Shown here: positions 55,145-64,000 of the stretch, in pieces
How positions within the stretch are numbered: the stretch's first letter is position 1
Layout of the letters: each line of letters opens with the position of its first letter
Source of the DNA: Sulfurospirillum deleyianum DSM 6946
Lineage (GTDB): Bacteria; Campylobacterota; Campylobacteria; Campylobacterales; Sulfurospirillaceae
DNA length: 64,000 bases
Assembly: GCF_000024885.1 (NCBI RefSeq)
Contig: NC_013512.1
Span: 496,001 to 560,000, forward strand
Direction of reading: 5' to 3'
The notes under the pieces: generated by a model
Database searches by the model: none
Seen by the model: only the letters and a program-made list of their open reading frames with translations
Told to the model about the DNA's origin: nothing
Position numbers and translations under genes: made by a program

Positions 55145-56296
55145 ATGATCGATCACATCGAATTATCGCTGCGTAAATGTGTGACTCCTGAATTTGTTTT
55201 TGGTGTAGAAGCTCGAAAAATGTCAGGAAAATATGCGAAAAATTTGGGAACAAAAAATGTCTTAATTGTCACCGATAAGGGCGTTCGTCGTGCGGGTTGG
55301 GTTGAGGATGTCATCAAAGCGTTAGAAGCTGAAATGATTCAATATACCATTTTTGATGATGTGGTTCCCAATCCAAGAGATACCAATGTCCTTGCGGGTG
55401 TAAAATGTTACCGTGAACATAAATGTGATGGTATTGTGACCATTGGTGGCGGAAGCCCAATGGATTGTGCCAAAGGGATTGGTATTGTAGTCTCCAATAT
55501 GGGAGATATTCTAGCGTATGAAGGCGTTGATAAAATTCTCTATCCTTTACCTCCTTTAATTTGCATTCCAACCACCGCAGGAACCGCAGCCGATGTTTCG
55601 CAGTTTGCGATTATTAATGATGTGAAACGTCATGTCAAGATTGCGATTGTGAGTAAATCGATTGTTCCTGATGTCTCTTTGATTGATCCTGAAACGACGT
55701 TGAGCATGGATGATACGCTGAGTGTGTATACGGGTATGGATGCCTTAACCCATGCGTTTGAAGCCTATGTCTCCAACGCCAATTCTGCCATCACGGATTT
55801 GTACGCCTTAGAAGCGATTTCGCTTTTAGCAAAGCATTTACCAGAGGTGGTAGAGCGTCCTTATGATATGGATGCACGTGCTTCTGTAATGATGGCAAGT
55901 CTGTTAGCGGGTCTTGCTTTTTCCAATGCCTCGTTGGGCGTCATTCATGCGATGGCACACTCTTTGGGTGGTTGGCTTGATTTACCGCATGGGTTGTGCA
56001 ATGCGATACTGCTTGATTCTGCGGTGTCGTACAACTTTTCTTACGCACAAAGGCGTTATCAAACGATTGCAACGTGTATGGGAATGAAAGGAAATGTCAA
56101 TGCAAAAGAGATGTGTGCATTTCTTCATGCGTTTAAAGCATCGCTTGGCGTGACGCAACATCTGGGTACATTGGGCGTTGATGAGCAGAGTATTCCTCAT
56201 TTGTCAACGATGGCATTACACGATGCATGTATTGTCACCAATCCTATTATGCCTAGCCAACATGAGGTAGAGGAGATTTTTTTACATGCCTTATAG
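55145..56296 (+). CDS. Iron-containing alcohol dehydrogenase
   Basis: A 383-residue group III dehydrogenase. The NAD-binding GGGSPMDCAKG lies near residue 98. MDALTHAFEAYVS and HAMAHSLGGWLDLPHGLCNAILL supply the His residues binding Fe2+. AGTAADVSQFAI replaces the usual AGTGSE motif. It oxidises or reduces an alcohol/aldehyde pair that cannot be named from sequence. GAGGAT precedes the start. The 3' end overlaps the next gene by 11 bp. Confidence 0.93.
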   Translation: MIDHIELSLRKCVTPEFVFGVEARKMSGKYAKNLGTKNVLIVTDKGVRRAGWVEDVIKALEAEMIQYTIFDDVVPNPRDTNVLAGVKCYREHKCDGIVTIGGGSPMDCAKGIGIVVSNMGDILAYEGVDKILYPLPPLICIPTTAGTAADVSQFAIINDVKRHVKIAIVSKSIVPDVSLIDPETTLSMDDTLSVYTGMDALTHAFEAYVSNANSAITDLYALEAISLLAKHLPEVVERPYDMDARASVMMASLLAGLAFSNASLGVIHAMAHSLGGWLDLPHGLCNAILLDSAVSYNFSYAQRRYQTIATCMGMKGNVNAKEMCAFLHAFKASLGVTQHLGTLGVDEQSIPHLSTMALHDACIVTNPIMPSQHEVEEIFLHAL

Positions 56297-58046
56297 CAAC
56301 AATGAAGAGCTTCGTACAAAAATTATTGGTCTAGGGGAGAGCTCTGTGCGGAAGAGTTATTATCCTCAACTGCAAGATAGAATCATGGAACTTGAACGAT
56401 TTCACGCACTTTTAGATCGTGCAAGGGAGTTGATTTTTTTAGTTGACGCTCAGAATTTACATATTATTGATGTCAATGCGATTGTCTGCTCAACGCTTGA
56501 GGCTTCCAAAGAGAGTTTAGTGCACAGTGAGATTACGCAGTGGCTTCCTCATGAATTGATTGAGCGTATGCAACGCTTAGCGCAAGGTGTTGAAGATTCG
56601 ATAATGGTTGAAATGGGCATCGAAAATTCTGGAGGAGTTGTCCCTTTGGAGTTTGTGCTTCAATATCTCTCTTTTGGGGAAGATGACTATTTTGTTATTT
56701 TGGGAAAAGATATTTCTGAGCGTCGGCATGCAGAATCGACGATTCATACTTTAGCCTTTTTTGATCCTTTAACCCATCTTGCGAACCGTCAGCTTTTGCA
56801 TGACCGCATGGCACAAGCCCTTGCGAAAAGCCAAAGGCATCATAAAGTAGGCGCTCTTTTGATGATTGATTTGGATAATTTTAAAGCCTTGAATGATACC
56901 AAAGGGCATCATATTGGTGATGAGCTTTTGATACAGGTTGCCCAAAGGATTCAAACCATTGTTAGAGAAGGCGATACATTGGCACGTATAAGCGGTGATG
57001 AGTTTGTGGTATTGCTCGAGGGCTTAGCGCATGAGGAGTCCAAAGCAGCACAAGAAGCAGAAAAATTTGCAACCCGTGTGAAATATTTATTGAATGAACC
57101 TTATGAGCTTTTAGGGTATGAACACACCTGCTCTTCTAGTATTGGCATTGCGCTTTTTAATGGACAGCCTAAGAGTAAAGAGACGTTGTTAAAACAAGCG
57201 GATATTGCGATGTATCAAGCCAAAGAAAAAGGTCGAAATCGTATCTGTTTTTATGATCCTTTAATGCAAGAAAACATTGAACATAAAACGACCATGGAGC
57301 ATGAGTTGCGCATGGCACTGAGTAAAGAGGAACTCATACTTTTTTATCAACCTCAGGTCAATTTAGAGGGAAAAATCGTTGGAGTTGAAGCGTTGCTTCG
57401 TTGGAATCACCCTCAAAAAGGACTGATTCCTCCTAATACCTTTATTCCCCTTGCTGAAGAGACGGGGTTGATTATTCCTGTGGGAAGTTGGGTGTTGCAT
57501 CGTGCTTGTCAGCAGTTGTCTGAATGGAAAAAGGATTTTCCTCATCAGCCCTTACATCTCTCTATTAATGTCAGTGCCAAACAGTTTCAAGAAGCCTCCT
57601 TTTATGAGACGGTTGCCAATGCTATTGCTTTGAGTGGAAGTGATGCAGGATCGATTAAGCTAGAGTTGACGGAGAGTTTGATTTTAGATTCAATTCATGA
57701 AACCATTGCAAAGATTGAAGCGTTGCGGTTGTTAGGTGTTGGTTTTTCTTTGGACGATTTTGGTACAGGGTACTCTTCTCTTTCCTATCTCAAACGTCTA
57801 CCCCTTGATGAGCTAAAAATCGACCAATCTTTTGTACGAGATATTGGTCACGACAATAATGACGCCATGATTGTAAAGACGATTATTGAAATGGCACACA
57901 ACTTTGATTTGGATGTGATTGCTGAGGGGGTTGAAGATAAAGAACAGTTTAACTTTTTAATGGAAAATGGATGTGGGTTATTTCAAGGATATCTTTTTGG
58001 AAAGCCAATGCCTCCAGAAGAGCTTGAGCGCCTTTTTTTGGCATAA
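56286..58046 (+). CDS. PAS-GGDEF-EAL cyclic-di-GMP protein
   Basis: A 586-residue protein with no membrane helix. A PAS domain spans about 30-145. The GGDEF domain (about 155-315) has SGDEF as active motif, with an RxxD I-site (REGD) five residues upstream, so product inhibition is possible. The EAL domain (about 330-580) keeps EALLRWNHP, NVSAKQF, ELTES, DDFGTGYSSLSYL and EGVEDKEQ, all needed for phosphodiesterase activity. It may both make and break c-di-GMP. Confidence 0.94.
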   Translation: MPYSNNEELRTKIIGLGESSVRKSYYPQLQDRIMELERFHALLDRARELIFLVDAQNLHIIDVNAIVCSTLEASKESLVHSEITQWLPHELIERMQRLAQGVEDSIMVEMGIENSGGVVPLEFVLQYLSFGEDDYFVILGKDISERRHAESTIHTLAFFDPLTHLANRQLLHDRMAQALAKSQRHHKVGALLMIDLDNFKALNDTKGHHIGDELLIQVAQRIQTIVREGDTLARISGDEFVVLLEGLAHEESKAAQEAEKFATRVKYLLNEPYELLGYEHTCSSSIGIALFNGQPKSKETLLKQADIAMYQAKEKGRNRICFYDPLMQENIEHKTTMEHELRMALSKEELILFYQPQVNLEGKIVGVEALLRWNHPQKGLIPPNTFIPLAEETGLIIPVGSWVLHRACQQLSEWKKDFPHQPLHLSINVSAKQFQEASFYETVANAIALSGSDAGSIKLELTESLILDSIHETIAKIEALRLLGVGFSLDDFGTGYSSLSYLKRLPLDELKIDQSFVRDIGHDNNDAMIVKTIIEMAHNFDLDVIAEGVEDKEQFNFLMENGCGLFQGYLFGKPMPPEELERLFLA

Positions 58047-58051
58047 TACTC

Positions 58052-58106
58052 TGCACACCTTTAGTCTTTTTACTTCTTTTAAAATGCGTTCTGCAAGAAG
58101 CCTAAT
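58052..58106 (+). repeat. Decayed copy of the multi-hairpin repeat
   Basis: After the GGDEF-EAL gene, GCACACCTTTAGTCTTTTT followed by CTTCTTTTAAAATG...GCAAGAAGCCT matches the last two hairpins of copies A-C with several mismatches. The outer CTTCTT/AAGAAG stem remains. Confidence 0.55.
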
Positions 58107-58131
58107 TTAGAAACTATTTACTTTTGCTTAT

Positions 58132-58137
58132 TATAAT
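58132..58137 (+). promoter_or_regulatory. -10 box of zinc-ribbon gene
   Basis: TATAAT 22 bp before the ATG at 58160. Confidence 0.55.
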
Positions 58138-58159
58138 CTATCAGAAAAAAGGAGTGCGT

Positions 58160-58420
58160 ATGCGTTGTCCAGTCTGTCAAACGGTTGATTTATTAATGTC
58201 AGAGCGACAAGGTGTTGAGATAGATTATTGTCCACAATGCCGAGGTGTCTGGTTGGATAGAGGTGAATTGGATAAAATTCTTGAACGTTCTTCTTCCTCC
58301 TCTAAGGCGTATGAAAAAGAGGCACGAACGATGCCCAAAGAAGAGTATCGCTCTTATGAAAAGTCACACTATCCTTCTAGGAAAAAAGAGAGTTTTTTAA
58401 GCGAACTATTTGATTTTTAA
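58160..58420 (+). CDS. TFIIB-type zinc-ribbon protein
   Basis: About 86 residues from ATG 58160 with AAAAAGGAG upstream. The N terminus MRCPVCQTVDLLMSERQG and YCPQCRGVWLDRGELDKIL form a C4 zinc ribbon (two CxxC pairs, residues 3-6 and 24-27). The rest is charged and probably disordered. The family is common in bacteria without an assigned function. Confidence 0.85.
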   Translation: MRCPVCQTVDLLMSERQGVEIDYCPQCRGVWLDRGELDKILERSSSSSKAYEKEARTMPKEEYRSYEKSHYPSRKKESFLSELFDF

Positions 58421-58425
58421 GCCTC

Positions 58426-58453
58426 AAAAGAGCTTTACATGTAAAGCTCTTTT
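58426..58453. terminator. Bidirectional terminator built on the palindrome
   Basis: A perfect 28-bp palindrome centred at 58439/58440 contains TTACATGTAA (58435-58444) at its core, extended by AAAAGAGC and GCTCTTTT arms and a T6 run. It separates two convergent genes. Confidence 0.8.
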
Positions 58454-60094
58454 TTAGAGGGTATATTTTTGACGTAAGCTTTTTTTATCGATTTTTCCCA
58501 CACTTGTTTTATCAATGCTTGAGACAAAGAGAATCTTTAAGAGCATACCCTCTCTTGCCATAATCCCTTTTTTGATAAACTCTTTTGCGTGGCTTAGTAA
58601 CTCTTTTTCAGAAATGGGTTTAAGGTTATCACAGACAACTAAAGCCAAAGGGCGTTCTCCCCATTTTTCATCTTCCACCCCAATCACGGCAACTTCCTTA
58701 ACGCTAGGATGTTGATGAATAATATCTTCGAGTTCTAAAGAGGAGACCCATTCGCCTCCCACTTTTATAATATCTTTTACCCTATCCGTAATTTTAACAT
58801 AGCCCTTTTCATCCATATAAGCAACATCGCCCGTATGCAAGTAGCCTCCAGCCCATAGGAGTTCTGAGTTTTTTTGGTCTTTAAAATATCCTTGTGTGAG
58901 CCACGGAGAACGTACGACAATTTCACCGGTACTTTTTCCATCGTGAGGAAGGGGTTGCATTTGCTCATCTACAATTTCCATCTCCACAAGCCCCATTGAA
59001 CGACCTGTTTTAATACGAATATCGCTTTGCTCTTCATTGCTTAGCTCAAGCATTTCAGGAGTGAGTTGAGCCAAACTTAAGATAGGACATGTTTCACTCA
59101 TACCATAGCCTGTAAACATATCAATGCCTCTTTGGAGAGCCTCTTGACACATTGCCTTAGGAAGTGCCGCTCCTCCAATAATCACTTTCCATCCTCGCAA
59201 ATCGACCTCATTAATTTTAGGTGAATTAAAGAGCATGTGCATAATGGTCGGGACACAGTGTGAAAAAGTGACATTTTCTTTTGCGATGAGTTCTAGGAGG
59301 AGATCAGGAATGTAGCGTCCTGGATAAACCTGTTTGACACCCAGCATGGTTGCGACATAAGGAAGTCCCCATGCATGGACATGAAACATCGGCGTAATAG
59401 GCATGTAGACATCATTTTGGTGAAAATTACCTTGATGGGGTGCTGTTCCTAACGTGGAGAGAACCCCTAATGTGTGCAATACCAGTTGTCGATGCGTGAA
59501 ATAAACACCTTTGGGAAGTCCTGTGGTGCCAGTTGTGTAAAAAGTGGTTGCACGGGTGTTCTCATTTAAGTCTGGAAACGCAAAAACGCTAGGCTGTTGT
59601 GCGAGAAGAGTTTCGTATTCTCCTTTTACATGTAAAGAGGTTTTAAGAGCCATCGCTTCATCTTGCAGAAGGACAAAAGAGTCAACTTCAAGTCGTCCTT
59701 TGATTTGCTCTAAGATAGGTAAAAAATCACTGTGGGCTAAAATAAGGTCATCTTCCGCATGATTGATGGTATAGAGAATTTGTTCAGGAGAGAGTCGAAT
59801 GTTAATGGTGTGTAATACAGCTCCAATCATTGGTACAGCAAAATAGCACTCCAAATAACGATGTGAATCATAATCCATCACAGCAACCGTATCGCCTGCT
59901 TTAATGCCCATTGTACTGAGCATATGCGCAAGTTGATGCACCCGCTTTTTAAATGTTTCATAGGAAAAACGTTGATCAAAGCGATAGACAATTTCTTGTT
60001 TTGGATTGTACGCAATAGGCGCATTAAAAAGGTGTTTAATAAGCAGTTGATAATCATAAGCATAGGGATTTTTCAAGGTTTGTTCTAGTTGCAT
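58454..60094 (-). CDS. Acyl-CoA ligase (AMP-binding)
   Basis: About 546 residues from ATG 60094 with AAAGGAG 9 bp upstream. The adenylation motif TFYTTGTTGLPKGVYFTHR (about 180-200), GYGMSETCP and YLHTGDVAYMDEKGYVKITDRVKDIIKVGGEW are intact. Closest in style to medium/long-chain fatty-acid-CoA ligases. It activates a carboxylic acid to its CoA ester via an acyl-AMP. Downstream of aroE by 22 bp. Palindrome copy at 59626 encodes Leu-His-Val. Confidence 0.9.
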   Translation of the reverse strand: MQLEQTLKNPYAYDYQLLIKHLFNAPIAYNPKQEIVYRFDQRFSYETFKKRVHQLAHMLSTMGIKAGDTVAVMDYDSHRYLECYFAVPMIGAVLHTINIRLSPEQILYTINHAEDDLILAHSDFLPILEQIKGRLEVDSFVLLQDEAMALKTSLHVKGEYETLLAQQPSVFAFPDLNENTRATTFYTTGTTGLPKGVYFTHRQLVLHTLGVLSTLGTAPHQGNFHQNDVYMPITPMFHVHAWGLPYVATMLGVKQVYPGRYIPDLLLELIAKENVTFSHCVPTIMHMLFNSPKINEVDLRGWKVIIGGAALPKAMCQEALQRGIDMFTGYGMSETCPILSLAQLTPEMLELSNEEQSDIRIKTGRSMGLVEMEIVDEQMQPLPHDGKSTGEIVVRSPWLTQGYFKDQKNSELLWAGGYLHTGDVAYMDEKGYVKITDRVKDIIKVGGEWVSSLELEDIIHQHPSVKEVAVIGVEDEKWGERPLALVVCDNLKPISEKELLSHAKEFIKKGIMAREGMLLKILFVSSIDKTSVGKIDKKSLRQKYTL

Positions 60095-60116
60095 ACCAAA
60101 GACTCCTTTGAAGAAG

Positions 60117-60908
60117 TTAGAGTTCAAAAACAGGGCGCATCAAAGATTCGATTGTTTTAAGATCGTATTGTTGTGCAAAAAAAAGATGAAAAGCCAAAAC
60201 ACCTTGATATAAAAGCATCTCTTTACCATCTTTATATGTCAGATGATGCGCTTGTGCAAGGCGTAAAAAAGGAGTTTGTTGGTTATAAATGACATCAAAA
60301 GCGTAGTGTGCCTTCTCAAAGAGTAGATTCAAAAGAGCCTCTTCACAAGGATAGGATTCATCTTTGAGTCCTGCGGAGGTTGTATTGATAATCAGCTCAT
60401 ACGAAGAGGGTGTAAAGGTCTCCCATGTTTTACATGTAAAGCCTAGTTTCTCAAAAAAATCGAGTCTGCTAGCAGAGCGGTTAAGAATCGTAACATCAAC
60501 ATGGTGTGCTTTTAAAATCATCGCAATCGCCTTAGCCGTTCCTCCTGCCCCTAAAATCAGTGCATTACGAAGGTGCCCAAAGGATTTTATTGCCGCATAA
60601 AATCCTTCTGCATCGGTGTTGTAACCGATGATGCGAGTGCCTTCTTTGATTAATGTATTGACTGCGCCAATCTCTTTGGCAATGCCTCTGACTTCATCAC
60701 AGTGCGCGAAAGCTACTTCTTTGTGAGGTACCGTTACATTGGCACCTGAAAGATCAAGTTTCCTAAAGGTTGGAAGAAGGGTTTGGGGATGTTCAATAGG
60801 TGTTCGAATATAGCACCCATCAATGCCTAGCCCTTGCATCACTGCATTATGAAGTCTAGGAGAAATAGAGTGGGTTACAGGGTAGCCAAAAAGGGTAAAG
60901 AGTTGCAT
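60117..60908 (-). CDS. aroE: Shikimate dehydrogenase
   Basis: A 263-residue NADPH enzyme reducing 3-dehydroshikimate. GYPVTHSISPRLHN is the substrate-binding start. NVTVPHKE carries the catalytic Lys, GYNTDAEGF the catalytic Asp, and ILGAGGTAKA the NADP motif. Four bases follow trpE. A palindrome copy at 60430 encodes Thr-Cys-Lys. Confidence 0.96.
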   Translation of the reverse strand: MQLFTLFGYPVTHSISPRLHNAVMQGLGIDGCYIRTPIEHPQTLLPTFRKLDLSGANVTVPHKEVAFAHCDEVRGIAKEIGAVNTLIKEGTRIIGYNTDAEGFYAAIKSFGHLRNALILGAGGTAKAIAMILKAHHVDVTILNRSASRLDFFEKLGFTCKTWETFTPSSYELIINTTSAGLKDESYPCEEALLNLLFEKAHYAFDVIYNQQTPFLRLAQAHHLTYKDGKEMLLYQGVLAFHLFFAQQYDLKTIESLMRPVFEL

Positions 60909-60912
60909 CGTA

Positions 60913-62325
60913 TCACGCTTTTAAATCATGCAATGAGCTTGTCATTGCCCCTAGTTTATTGGTCACTTCAAGGTACTCTAACTCTGGTTTGCTATCTGCT
61001 ACAATGCCTGCACCTGCTTGAAAGACAATCTTTTCATCATCCAAATAGGCGGTACGAATCATAATACAACTGTCCATATTGCCATCAAAACCAAAATAAC
61101 CCGCAGCACCACTGTAGAAACTACGTTTAATACCTTCAAAATCACTGATGAGTTGCATAGCCCTAATTTTAGGTGTTCCTGTCATGGTTCCTGCTGTAAA
61201 AGTCGCAGCAAAAAGGTCAAACATATCGTGGCTACTATCTAGTTCTGCTTCAATGTCACTGACCATATGCATGACGTGCGAGTAACGCTCCACTCGCATC
61301 ATCTCTTTGACGTTTACACTGCCGACTTTGGCGACACGTCCGACATCATTGCGCCCCAAATCTATGAGCATCAAATGTTCCGCACGCTCTTTTTCATCAT
61401 GTAACATCTCTGCTTCGTATGCCATATCTTTCTCATAGGTTGAACCACGTTTACGTGTTCCTGCAATAGGACGCAGTAAAATATGCCCATCTTTAAGACC
61501 CACCATAACCTCAGGAGAACTTCCGATAATCGCAAATTTTGGATAAGAGAGATAGAACATATAAGGGGAAGGGTTTTTTTGACGTAAAATGCGGTAAAAA
61601 CTTAAACGATCAATGTGGGCGTATTGGGTAAAACGGTTTGACATTAAAATTTGAAATACGTCTCCACTTCGAATCATCTCTTTGGATTTTTTAACCATCG
61701 TAAAAAATGCTTCTTTAGAAAAGGCAAACGAGCCTTTGTTGGAGTCAATATCTGCTGTTTGAATAGGTATGTAAATATGAGGCTCTTTTAAAACAGCTTC
61801 AATCGCTTCAAATTTTTCCGCAAGTGCGGGTAAAAAAGTGGTGAGGGTTAAGGTATTGGATTTATGTGAAAAGGTACATACCAGCTTCGGACGCATCAAA
61901 TCAACTTCAGGAATATCCAGCTCATCTCGAAGATTTCCCATGGAGGCTTTGAGTTTAGGTTCAAAAATCTGAACTGCATCGTAGCCAATATAGCCAATAA
62001 ACCCATCCACAAATCCTACCCCTAGCTCTTTGGCTTTGGCTTGATAAAAGGGTTGATCTAAGCTTTTGTAACGCTCTTTTAAATAAGGGAAAGGGCTATT
62101 GCCTAAAGGATGGGTGTTGCCTGATTCATCTATGTGAAGGCTTGTATGATGATGGTGGATAATGCGTTCATGCGCACCAATAAAGAGAAAGCTGAAATTG
62201 CCATCGTTATTATTGATGGCACTTTCAAATAAAAAACAGAGTTCCCCATCAAAATAGTTTTGCAATTTAGCAAAAATAGTGATGGGAGTGAGTTGGTCAA
62301 AAAGGATTTTTCGAGCGTATAACAC
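60913..62325 (-). CDS. trpE: Anthranilate synthase component I
   Basis: A 470-residue chorismate-utilising enzyme. LFESA near residue 32 takes the place of the LLES feedback site for Trp. The catalytic domain has SPEVMVGL, PIAGTRKRG, LMLIDLGRNDVGRV, TFTAGTMTGTPKIRAM and GAGIVADS. Aminodeoxychorismate synthase (PabB) is the main alternative. It begins one base after the SPOR gene and leads into aroE, so the chain is aromatic biosynthesis. Confidence 0.88.
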   Translation of the reverse strand: MLYARKILFDQLTPITIFAKLQNYFDGELCFLFESAINNNDGNFSFLFIGAHERIIHHHHTSLHIDESGNTHPLGNSPFPYLKERYKSLDQPFYQAKAKELGVGFVDGFIGYIGYDAVQIFEPKLKASMGNLRDELDIPEVDLMRPKLVCTFSHKSNTLTLTTFLPALAEKFEAIEAVLKEPHIYIPIQTADIDSNKGSFAFSKEAFFTMVKKSKEMIRSGDVFQILMSNRFTQYAHIDRLSFYRILRQKNPSPYMFYLSYPKFAIIGSSPEVMVGLKDGHILLRPIAGTRKRGSTYEKDMAYEAEMLHDEKERAEHLMLIDLGRNDVGRVAKVGSVNVKEMMRVERYSHVMHMVSDIEAELDSSHDMFDLFAATFTAGTMTGTPKIRAMQLISDFEGIKRSFYSGAAGYFGFDGNMDSCIMIRTAYLDDEKIVFQAGAGIVADSKPELEYLEVTNKLGAMTSSLHDLKA

Positions 62326-62326
62326 C

Positions 62327-63052
62327 TTATTTCACCCGATAAATAAATGCATTTTTGTTAAGATTCGCACGTATATTTTTAAGCGCATTGTCCGCTTCCG
62401 CACTGTTGGCATATGGACCTACAAGTAGCTTGATCACTTTATTGCCATTGACAACGGTAGAATAGGCTTTACACTCATATCCTTTGGCTTTAAAATCAGC
62501 TAATTGTTTTGCAGTTGGAGTCGTTGCGACGGCACCCACTTGAACATAAATGCCCGCACTGACTGCTCCGCCACTTGTAGAAGGCGTATCAATCTCTGTG
62601 CTTCTTAGCATCGTTTGTGGTTTGCTCGCCTCTTTTTTAGCTTCTTCTTTTACCTTTTGGACAGGAAGTGTTGCAACAGCTGTTTCTGTTGTTGTTGAGG
62701 TGCTGGTTTCTGGCGTATTTTTAGTCTCTTCTTGTTTTTGTGCCTCTTTTTCTTTGAGGGTTTTAATCATATCTTCAAAACTCTCTTTTTTAGGGTTTTC
62801 TTCAATGATAGGCACTTGTTTAAAGAGCTGGTCATCTTTTGGAATTTGTGTCTCTTGGGTAGGCTCTGGGGGTAAAATCAATTTAGATGCCTCTTTATTT
62901 GCATCTTTGTTAGCGACTTTCATACTAGCAAGGGCTACTAAAAAGACAAGAATCAAAAAAGCAACTAAAATCAAGATACGCTTTACTTTAAGGGTTTTGT
63001 TGTCCCCTTTTTCTAAAACAATATCGCTAAGTTCATTTCTATTTTCCATCAT
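62327..63052 (-). CDS. SPOR-domain membrane protein
   Basis: A 241-residue protein with a cytoplasmic N terminus, one membrane helix (about 25-46), a Thr/Glu/Lys-rich periplasmic linker (about 50-160) and a C-terminal SPOR domain (about 166-241, GIYVQVGAVATTPTAKQLADFKAKGY). SPOR domains bind denuded septal peptidoglycan, so a role in division is likely. AAAGGAG precedes the ATG. Confidence 0.9.
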   Translation of the reverse strand: MMENRNELSDIVLEKGDNKTLKVKRILILVAFLILVFLVALASMKVANKDANKEASKLILPPEPTQETQIPKDDQLFKQVPIIEENPKKESFEDMIKTLKEKEAQKQEETKNTPETSTSTTTETAVATLPVQKVKEEAKKEASKPQTMLRSTEIDTPSTSGGAVSAGIYVQVGAVATTPTAKQLADFKAKGYECKAYSTVVNGNKVIKLLVGPYANSAEADNALKNIRANLNKNAFIYRVK

Positions 63053-63102
63053 TTCTCCTTTGGAGTGATCATACTAAAAAGTTGTGTGATGCAAAGCAAG
63101 CT

Positions 63103-63645
63103 TTACATATGTTTTGACCATGAGGCACCGCGTTCTTTTTGGTAGAGCTCATAGGGCAATGCCAAAATATTAAACTCACGAGGAAGTTCTTGTGTGGGAA
63201 ACATACGCCATTCACGGGGAAGCTTTTGTGAAAGTTTTGCAGAGAGCATTTTAGCAATCTGGTATCCCTCTTGCAGGGTAGTATGCCCTTTATGAACATA
63301 CAAATGCAAATGCCCTTCCGTTTTACTTGTAAACGCCGTGAAATTGATGAACCCTTCTTCCCTAAGCAAAAGCTGTGCCCTATGCCAAAATCGTTCAGTA
63401 TTGCGTCCATTATAATCAAAAACAATATTTTCAACTTTATCAAAACGATTGATCAATGAGTGCGCAACGGTGATTTTACCGTCCAAATGGTCTTTAATAA
63501 TGCTGTTGCTTAAAGGTTGGTCAATACGCTCAAATTTGTCAAAAAAAACTCGACCTCCAAAATCAATTTTTTGGACAATGGCGTCTCGCTTTATCCAATA
63601 ATGGTCTGTAATCATTTTAATAAGAGAGACGTCCATTGTGTACAT
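63103..63645 (-). CDS. DUF1882 protein
   Basis: A 180-residue cytoplasmic protein of unknown function. Its place directly after glyA and before the SPOR gene matches Campylobacter. It contains [24 protein letters not shown] and [28 protein letters not shown] lies 7 bp before ATG 63645; ATG 63636 is an alternative. Confidence 0.82.
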   Translation of the reverse strand: MYTMDVSLIKMITDHYWIKRDAIVQKIDFGGRVFFDKFERIDQPLSNSIIKDHLDGKITVAHSLINRFDKVENIVFDYNGRNTERFWHRAQLLLREEGFINFTAFTSKTEGHLHLYVHKGHTTLQEGYQIAKMLSAKLSQKLPREWRMFPTQELPREFNILALPYELYQKERGASWSKHM

Positions 63646-63654
63646 TATTGAGCC

Positions 63655-64000
63655 TTAGTAGGTTGGTCTATCGTAAATGATGAAGTGACTAGCAAGTGCT
63701 TTCATCTCTGCTTTAATCGTTACATGTAACGCTTCATCATAAATATTATCCAATACATCAGCGATTTTATTTGCAATGATTTCGAACTCTTTTTCTTTCA
63801 TACCACGTGCGGTTAGGGCAGGTGCGCCAATTCTAACACCACTGGTAACAAAAGGACTTCTGGTTTCACCAGGTACGGTGTTTTTATTGACGGTGATACC
63901 TGCTCGGCCAAGAGCGGCATCGGCATCTTTACCACTAAACGCTTTGTTAAGGAAAGAGACAAGCACAAGATGGTTATCCGTTCCGCCACTAACGATATCG
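63655..64000 (-). CDS. glyA: Serine hydroxymethyltransferase (C-terminal part)
   Basis: The frame runs off the right edge. The visible 115 codons start in [12 protein letters not shown] and include [14 protein letters not shown], the C-terminal signature of GlyA, which converts serine to glycine and charges tetrahydrofolate. A palindrome copy at 63720-63729, extended to CGTTACATGTAACG, encodes Leu-His-Val. Confidence 0.95.
   Translation of the reverse strand, partial: DIVSGGTDNHLVLVSFLNKAFSGKDADAALGRAGITVNKNTVPGETRSPFVTSGVRIGAPALTARGMKEKEFEIIANKIADVLDNIYDEALHVTIKAEMKALASHFIIYDRPTY

Noticed and set aside
62550-63068. 172-codon plus-strand frame opposite the SPOR gene
   Set aside because: It is the complement of a low-complexity Thr/Glu/Lys linker; the minus-strand gene has a clear domain and ribosome site.
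63069-63443. Second minus-strand frame overlapping the DUF1882 gene
   Set aside because: It overlaps DUF1882 in another frame; the DUF1882 frame has the family sequence and a ribosome site.

Overview
The window is chromosomal DNA of a Campylobacterota (epsilonproteobacterial) bacterium, most likely Sulfurospirillum or a close relative. The evidence is gene order. The ATP synthase genes (b', b, delta, alpha, gamma, beta, epsilon) run directly into tolQ-tolR-tonB-like-tolB-pal-cpoB, slyD, fabD, mtnN and a ttcA-like gene, as in Campylobacter. The block accD-rlmH-dksA-membrane protein-dus and the block glyA-DUF1882-SPOR protein-trpE-aroE are also typical of the group. Low GC, fliN-fliO, an ArsS-type kinase and dense gene packing agree. 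The genus is an inference; no rRNA or tRNA gene was seen.

Layout: 1-5.7 kb holds the F-type ATP synthase. 5.7-10.2 kb holds the Tol-Pal envelope system. 10.3-14.1 kb holds slyD, a degenerate NtrC-like regulator, fabD, mtnN and ttcA-like; recO is on the other strand. 15-21.5 kb holds glutamate synthase (gltBD) and an inositol-phosphatase-family gene. 21.5-25.2 kb holds accD, rlmH, dksA, a membrane protein and dus. 25.2-28.6 kb (minus) holds fliN, fliO, an AEC transporter and xth. 28.7-31.2 kb (minus) holds an unusual cytochrome bd-superfamily oxidase with a fused cytochrome c domain. 31.4-34.1 kb is accessory: MarR regulator, cupin, a frameshifted HugZ-like gene, a BrnT/BrnA toxin-antitoxin pair and an unknown AT-rich gene. 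34-36.7 kb (minus) holds thiC under a TPP riboswitch and a CheX-like gene. 36.8-45 kb holds an amino acid permease, a TauE-type exporter, uvrA and two near-identical dicarboxylate/glutamate symporters. 45.3-49.4 kb holds an HDOD protein, polA and mntP. 49.4-51.8 kb (minus) holds an outer-membrane protein, a YgjP-like protease and a DnaJ. 52-58.4 kb holds a Spy-like protein, an ArsRS-like two-component system, recR, an iron alcohol dehydrogenase, a GGDEF-EAL protein and a small zinc-ribbon protein. 58.4-64 kb (minus) holds an acyl-CoA ligase, aroE, trpE, a SPOR protein, DUF1882 and the end of glyA.

Most striking signals: (1) The palindrome TTACATGTAA occurs 27 times between 11.7 and 63.7 kb, inside genes and between them, against well under one expected by chance. 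It looks like a highly iterated palindrome comparable in kind to cyanobacterial HIP1. (2) A roughly 140-155 bp multi-hairpin repeat has three good copies and one decayed copy and shows compensatory changes in a stem. (3) The MarR gene has a consensus promoter with an 18-bp palindromic operator filling its spacer and the start codon at the predicted transcription start; a second operator precedes the cupin gene. (4) The bd-type oxidase probably takes electrons from a cytochrome c rather than quinol. (5) A T9 tract breaks the HugZ-like gene.
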